36,622 nucleotides of DNA. Origin: a virus. The stretch spans positions 1 to 36,622 of IMG/VR virus record IMGVR_UViG_3300009172_000020, one strand, 5' to 3'. Below the pieces are notes generated by a model. It saw only the letters and a program-made list of their open reading frames with translations, ran no database searches and was not told the origin of the DNA. Position numbers and translations under genes: made by a program. Positions 34,188-36,622 of the stretch are shown piece by piece (position 1 is the stretch's first letter; each line of letters begins with the position of its first letter).

Positions 34188-34601
34188 ATGGCAATGAGAC
34201 AAAAAGGTCAAAAGACCTACACAACAATGCAAGGCAAACAAGTTGACATGGATTTGTTGCGTAAGAAGAATGAACTTACTCCAGCGGTAGGCAATGCTCG
34301 TGTAAATGCACGTGGCGATGAGCTAGGCCCTGGTGGTAAAATTGTTCGTAAGCGTGAACAAGTAATTAAAGATTATTACAAAGGATCTATGCCAGTAGCT
34401 GAAGAACCAGCTTTATCTGTATCTGACGTTGTTTCTGAAGAAGCACCTGCAGCACAAAAGGCTGTTAAGTCTAAAACTACTACAAGAGCTCAACAGAAAG
34501 TTGAAGAAGCAGCAACTTTACCAACTGAAGCCGAATTAAAAGAGTTCGACGACGACTGGGTAGAAGATACTGACGGCAACTTTGTACAAAAAGGTGACTA
34601 A
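34188..34601 (+). CDS. 137-aa conserved T4-like phage protein, unknown role
   Basis: The start at 34188 is set by TAGGAG 7 bp upstream and the late promoter; an in-frame ATG 84 bp upstream lies inside the preceding gene. The N-terminal ~65 residues (RQKGQKTYTTMQGKQVDMDL, NELTPAVGNARVNARGDELG, PGGKIVRKREQVIKDYY) are basic and look strongly conserved. The rest is Ala/Glu-rich, probably disordered, and ends acidic (EFDDDWVEDTDGNFVQKGD). A basic conserved head and an acidic tail under a late promoter, directly coupled to the head-assembly co-chaperonin, would fit a capsid-core or assembly protein. That is inference; I cannot assign a T4 gene number. Confidence 0.72.
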   Translation: MAMRQKGQKTYTTMQGKQVDMDLLRKKNELTPAVGNARVNARGDELGPGGKIVRKREQVIKDYYKGSMPVAEEPALSVSDVVSEEAPAAQKAVKSKTTTRAQQKVEEAATLPTEAELKEFDDDWVEDTDGNFVQKGD

Positions 34602-35008
34602 TGGCTAACAACATAAATGCAATCAAAGGCACACCAAGTGCTATTGGTAAGCGTGTACTTGTAACTGACGTAATGTTCGGCGAGCAAGTAACTGAAAGTG
34701 GTTTAATTATTGCAGGTGACGACGGCAAAGAAAGAGGCATATATCCTCGTTGGGGTAAAGTATACTCTAAAGGTCCTAAAAACATAGATGACTATGAAGT
34801 AGGAGAATGGATACTAATGACTCACGGTCGTTGGACACGTGGAATAAAAGTTGAAACAGAACGTGATGGTGAAATAACTCTCCACATGGTAGACGAAACT
34901 GGGATATTAGCATATTCTAATGAGAAACCAAATGATCTACGAATAGGTGCAGAACATGGTGATGGCACCATTGCAACTATTGATCCTGGATCATTTATTA
35001 ACGTATAA
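34601..35008 (+). CDS. 31: gp31-like GroES-type co-chaperonin for head assembly
   Basis: This 135-aa protein belongs to the T4 gp31/GroES-like family, the co-chaperonin that replaces host GroES on GroEL so that the major capsid protein folds. Visible features in order: KRVLVTDVMFGEQVTESGLI (about 17-36), where the segment from about 24 to 45 with GIIL-like SGLIIAG corresponds to the GroEL-binding mobile loop; YPRWGKVYSKGP (48-59), the start of the beta-barrel core; VGEWILMTHGRWTRGI (67-82); and a closing DETGILAYSNEKP (98-110). T4 gp31 is 111 aa; here a ~25-residue tail follows. The ATG overlaps the preceding stop (TAATG), with AAAAGG upstream. Confidence 0.87.
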   Translation: MANNINAIKGTPSAIGKRVLVTDVMFGEQVTESGLIIAGDDGKERGIYPRWGKVYSKGPKNIDDYEVGEWILMTHGRWTRGIKVETERDGEITLHMVDETGILAYSNEKPNDLRIGAEHGDGTIATIDPGSFINV

Positions 35009-35016
35009 GAGGCAAC

Positions 35017-35370
35017 ATGACAAACGTTTTTGAAGACATCAATAAATTCGCTACGGCTTGTGACCAAGCACCAAGTGAAGCAAACTACAAAATGTATCTT
35101 GATTTAATTCGAGAAGAAACAGGCGAACTAGAAGATGCTATTGCTGATAACGACAGGATCGAACAACTAGATGCACTAGTAGATATTCTAGTTGTGACAA
35201 TAGGCGCCATTCGAGCAGGCGGCATGAATGCTGAAGGTGCTTGGAAAGAAGTAATGGACACAAACTTTGCTAAGATTGATCCTGAAACAGGCAAAGTAAT
35301 CAAACGAGATGACGGGAAAGTGCTAAAACCGGAAGGTTGGCAAGCCCCAAAACTTTCACAATTTATTTAA
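35017..35370 (+). CDS. MazG/HisE-type all-alpha NTP pyrophosphatase
   Basis: This is a 117-aa all-alpha NTP-PPase family protein. The magnesium-binding signature is complete: EETGE (Glu33, Glu34, Glu37) on the first helix and LDALVD (Asp52, Asp56) on the next, followed by the family's ILVVTIGAIRAGG helix, NFAKI and the C-terminal GKVLKPEGWQAPKL. The single-domain length and the KV-x-KPEG ending fit phage members related to phosphoribosyl-ATP pyrophosphohydrolase and MazG better than full-length MazG. Members hydrolyse NTPs/dNTPs to monophosphates, in phages possibly recycling host nucleotides or lowering ppGpp; the substrate here is unknown. AGAGG lies 4 bp before the ATG. It is the last gene before the early promoter at 35379. 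Confidence 0.85.
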   Translation: MTNVFEDINKFATACDQAPSEANYKMYLDLIREETGELEDAIADNDRIEQLDALVDILVVTIGAIRAGGMNAEGAWKEVMDTNFAKIDPETGKVIKRDDGKVLKPEGWQAPKLSQFI

Positions 35371-35378
35371 AATAATAC

Positions 35379-35407
35379 TTGACTTTCTTCCTTGTATGCG
35401 TTATAAT
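35379..35407 (+). promoter_or_regulatory. sigma70-type early promoter (TTGACT-17-TATAAT)
   Basis: TTGACT (35379-35384), a 17-bp spacer and a perfect TATAAT (35402-35407) lie in the largest gap of the right end. Initiation near 35414 gives a ~23-nt leader to the ATG at 35437. It should drive the membrane protein, the exonuclease, the 56-aa protein and gp44. Confidence 0.72.
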
Positions 35408-35429
35408 ATAAGCTATAATGTATACAAGG
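35390..35429. repeat. 16-bp imperfect inverted repeat over the early promoter
   Basis: Left arm CCTTGTATGCGTTATA (35390-35405) and right arm TATAATGTATACAAGG (35414-35429) are complementary at 14 of 16 positions, with an 8-bp centre. The dyad covers the -10 box and the start point, which suits an operator; if transcribed, only the right arm would be in the RNA. The right arm holds a second TATAAT. Confidence 0.65.
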
Positions 35430-35436
35430 ACAAGAA

Positions 35437-35598
35437 ATGCGAATTCCTAATCAAAGCTCAGGCATAGGTACTACCGGTTTAGTCGGTATAGTACTAATGT
35501 CTTTACACCTAACAGGGTATTTAACAGGATGGGCTTGGCCCGTGCTGTATGTAATGCTAATTATTTCCGGTATCGGACAAGAAAACAGGAGAAGTTAA
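35437..35598 (+). CDS. 53-aa small membrane protein
   Basis: The ATG at 35437 follows AAGGA and is the first start codon after the early promoter. The product (MRIPNQSSGIGTTGLVGIVL start, GQENRRS end) is hydrophobic from about residue 12 to 46. It has two probable membrane segments (TGLVGIVLMSLHLTGYL and WAWPVLYVMLIISGIG) joined by a short Thr-Gly-Trp turn, and a basic tail on the same side as the N-terminus. I do not recognise a family. As the first early gene it might act on the host envelope or in superinfection exclusion; only position suggests this. Its stop is followed at once by the exonuclease ATG. Confidence 0.68.
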   Translation: MRIPNQSSGIGTTGLVGIVLMSLHLTGYLTGWAWPVLYVMLIISGIGQENRRS

Positions 35599-36138
35599 AT
35601 GGCCACTCATGGTATGATCGACTTAGAAACACTGGACACTCGTCCTAGCTGTACCGTATTAAGTTTAGGGGCAATTAAATTTAATCCTTTAGACTCAAGC
35701 GAACCTCATTCAGAGCTTTACTTTAAGGTGTGTGTAGACGATCAAGATCGTTTAGGGCGTACTACAAGCGACAGCACTATTGAATGGTGGAGCAAGCAAG
35801 ACCCTAAAGCAATGGAAGAAGCATTTGATCAAACAGGTGCTATCAGTGTTGAAGAAGCACTACGTCAAGTTAGCAAGTGGAGTGTAGGCGTTGATACTAT
35901 TTGGGGGCAAGGCTACGGCTTTGACATAACTATACTTGAAGATATGTATCGTATGTTAGGTGTTCCTATTCCATGGCAGTTTTGGCAAATTAAAGACAGT
36001 CGTACGCTATTTACTTGCTGCAAAACAGATCCACGTAAAGTACTTGGACAAGAAAACTTACACAATGCCCTTGCTGATGCATATTTCCAAGCAAGAGGTG
36101 TGCAATTAGCATACAACGAGTTAGGAGTGCTACGATGA
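35599..36138 (+). CDS. DEDDh 3'-5' exonuclease, DexA/Rv2179c-like
   Basis: This 179-aa protein has the full DEDDh set: Asp8 and Glu10 in MIDLETLDTRPSC (motif I), Asp109 in GQGYGFDITILEDMY (motif II), and His155/Asp160 in HNALADAYFQA (motif III). STIEWWSKQ (59-67) and WQIKDSRTLF (129-138) are also present. The same STIEWW and FW-xx-RD-xRT elements occur in T4 DexA, and the shorter length is like the Rv2179c-type exoribonuclease group. Members degrade single-stranded DNA or RNA from the 3' end; the substrate cannot be told here. Start chosen: ATG directly after the preceding stop, with AGGAGAAG upstream. The stop overlaps the next start (ATGATG). Confidence 0.87.
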   Translation: MATHGMIDLETLDTRPSCTVLSLGAIKFNPLDSSEPHSELYFKVCVDDQDRLGRTTSDSTIEWWSKQDPKAMEEAFDQTGAISVEEALRQVSKWSVGVDTIWGQGYGFDITILEDMYRMLGVPIPWQFWQIKDSRTLFTCCKTDPRKVLGQENLHNALADAYFQARGVQLAYNELGVLR

Positions 36139-36305
36139 TGGATCGACAAAACAAAGAAGGCAGTGCATCTGAAAAACAGATTCAAGAGTTTTTAGATAAA
36201 GGCGGCAAGATTACACAGTGTCCACCCGGCGCACGTACTGAAGAAATTAATTTTAAAGGCGGATTTTACGGTAAAAAGAAAAAGAAGCAGGAGGCAAGTG
36301 AATGA
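36135..36305 (+). CDS. 56-aa basic protein of unknown function
   Basis: Start ATGATG at 36135 overlaps the exonuclease stop and has TTAGGAG 7 bp upstream. The 56-aa product has a central motif (EKQIQEFLDKGGKITQCPPG) and ends in a Lys-rich segment (FYGKKKKKQEASE). A motif of the form I-xx-FLxKGGKI-x-x-xPPG recurs in small proteins of many tailed phages, to my knowledge without a function. The basic tail would allow nucleic acid binding. Its stop overlaps the clamp-loader start (ATGA), so it is translated together with the exonuclease and gp44. Confidence 0.72.
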   Translation: MMDRQNKEGSASEKQIQEFLDKGGKITQCPPGARTEEINFKGGFYGKKKKKQEASE

Positions 36306-36622
36306 AAGAATTATGGGTAGAAAAGTATCGTCCTAATACAGTAAAAGGATATGTGTTTAGAGATGATGCACAGCGTAATCAAGTAAATACTTGGATTAAA
36401 GAAAAAACTATCCCGCATTTGCTGTTTAGTGGTAACGCAGGTATTGGTAAAACAACACTTGCAAAATTATTGTTTAATGAATTAGAAATACAAGATTTAG
36501 ATATTCTTGAAATTAACGCATCGCGAACAAACTCAGTAGATGACGTTCGTGATAAAATTGTAAACTTTGTACAGATGATCCCATTCGGGGACTTTAAGGT
36601 TGTATTACTAGATGAGGCAGAC
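36302..36622 (+). CDS. 44: gp44-like clamp-loader ATPase (RFC small-subunit family), 3'-truncated
   Basis: The first 107 residues are present; the gene runs off the window. The N-terminal WVEKYRPNTVKGYV (5-18) is the clamp-loader hallmark (W-x-EKYRP). HLLFSGNAGIGKTTLAKLL (39-57) holds the Walker A motif, ILEINASRTNSVDDVRDKI (68-86) is the typical LNAS/D-x-R segment, and VVLLDEAD (100-107) is Walker B at the window edge. In T4, gp44 forms a 4:1 complex with gp62 and loads the gp45 sliding clamp onto primer-template DNA. An AGGAGG site lies about 7 bp upstream. It follows the exonuclease and a small gene in one coupled early unit. Confidence 0.93.
   Translation, partial: MKELWVEKYRPNTVKGYVFRDDAQRNQVNTWIKEKTIPHLLFSGNAGIGKTTLAKLLFNELEIQDLDILEINASRTNSVDDVRDKIVNFVQMIPFGDFKVVLLDEAD

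Noticed and set aside
1-36622. tRNA genes, CRISPR arrays, insertion sequences, integrase or attachment sites
   Set aside because: No cloverleaf-like segment, regularly spaced repeats, transposase or integrase motifs were seen; gaps between genes are mostly under 70 bp, leaving little room.
1-36622. Rho-independent terminators between operons
   Set aside because: No GC-rich stem followed by a T run was found at the gene ends examined (889-899, 1552-1555, 11423, 26363-26374, 33631, 35370).

Overview
The window looks like part of the genome of a T4-like marine myovirus, of the broad kind that infects cyanobacteria, SAR11 and other marine bacteria. The signs are an AT-rich sequence, tightly packed genes with ATGA/TAATG overlaps, T4-type late promoters (xATAAATA), a gp31-type GroES-like co-chaperonin, the start of a gp44-type clamp-loader ATPase, and a roughly 31 kb block of very large virion fibre/baseplate-associated proteins of the style found in marine T4-like phages. 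No photosynthesis gene or tRNA is present here, so the host cannot be assigned.

Left end (2-2297). The C-terminal part of a UV-damage endonuclease (UvsE/UvdE) is followed by small genes: a coiled-coil protein, a SAP/Rho-N-like basic protein on the minus strand, a 51-aa protein, a 54-aa membrane protein, a zinc-ribbon protein on the minus strand, and an IscA/HesB-type Fe-S carrier protein.

Structural block (2299-33398). It starts with a 2991-aa protein ending in a domain like those at the C-termini of marine phage fibres (Peptidase_G2-like). After it come a 49-aa basic protein, a 1113-aa beta-helix fibre, two large paralogous fibres (1580 and 1147 aa), a 794-aa protein with a long plant-type leucine-rich-repeat region, a 336-aa protein, a 756-aa PA14-like protein on the opposite strand, a 229-aa protein sharing the N-terminal anchor of the giant protein, an 1118-aa protein with four Ig/cadherin-like (He_PIG) motifs, and a 198-aa protein. 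Several proteins share N-terminal or C-terminal modules, which suggests mix-and-match assembly onto common attachment points on the virion.

Right end (33398-36622). Small genes lead into the DNA/nucleotide metabolism and assembly region: a stand-alone fragment resembling the GRGS region of bacterial DNA polymerase III alpha, a conserved phage protein of unknown role, the gp31-like co-chaperonin, a MazG/HisE-type NTP pyrophosphatase, a 53-aa membrane protein, a DEDDh exonuclease (DexA/Rv2179c type), a 56-aa basic protein, and gp44 (cut off by the window end). Two good sigma70-type early promoters lie here, one upstream of the polymerase-like fragment and one, overlapped by a 16-bp dyad, upstream of the membrane protein/exonuclease/gp44 run.

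The most unusual points are the LRR virion protein, the polymerase III-like fragment, the opposite-strand PA14-like gene flanked by back-to-back late promoters in a perfect inverted repeat, and the four ~155-residue repeats in the 1580-aa protein. All functions are inferred from reading motifs; no database search was run.
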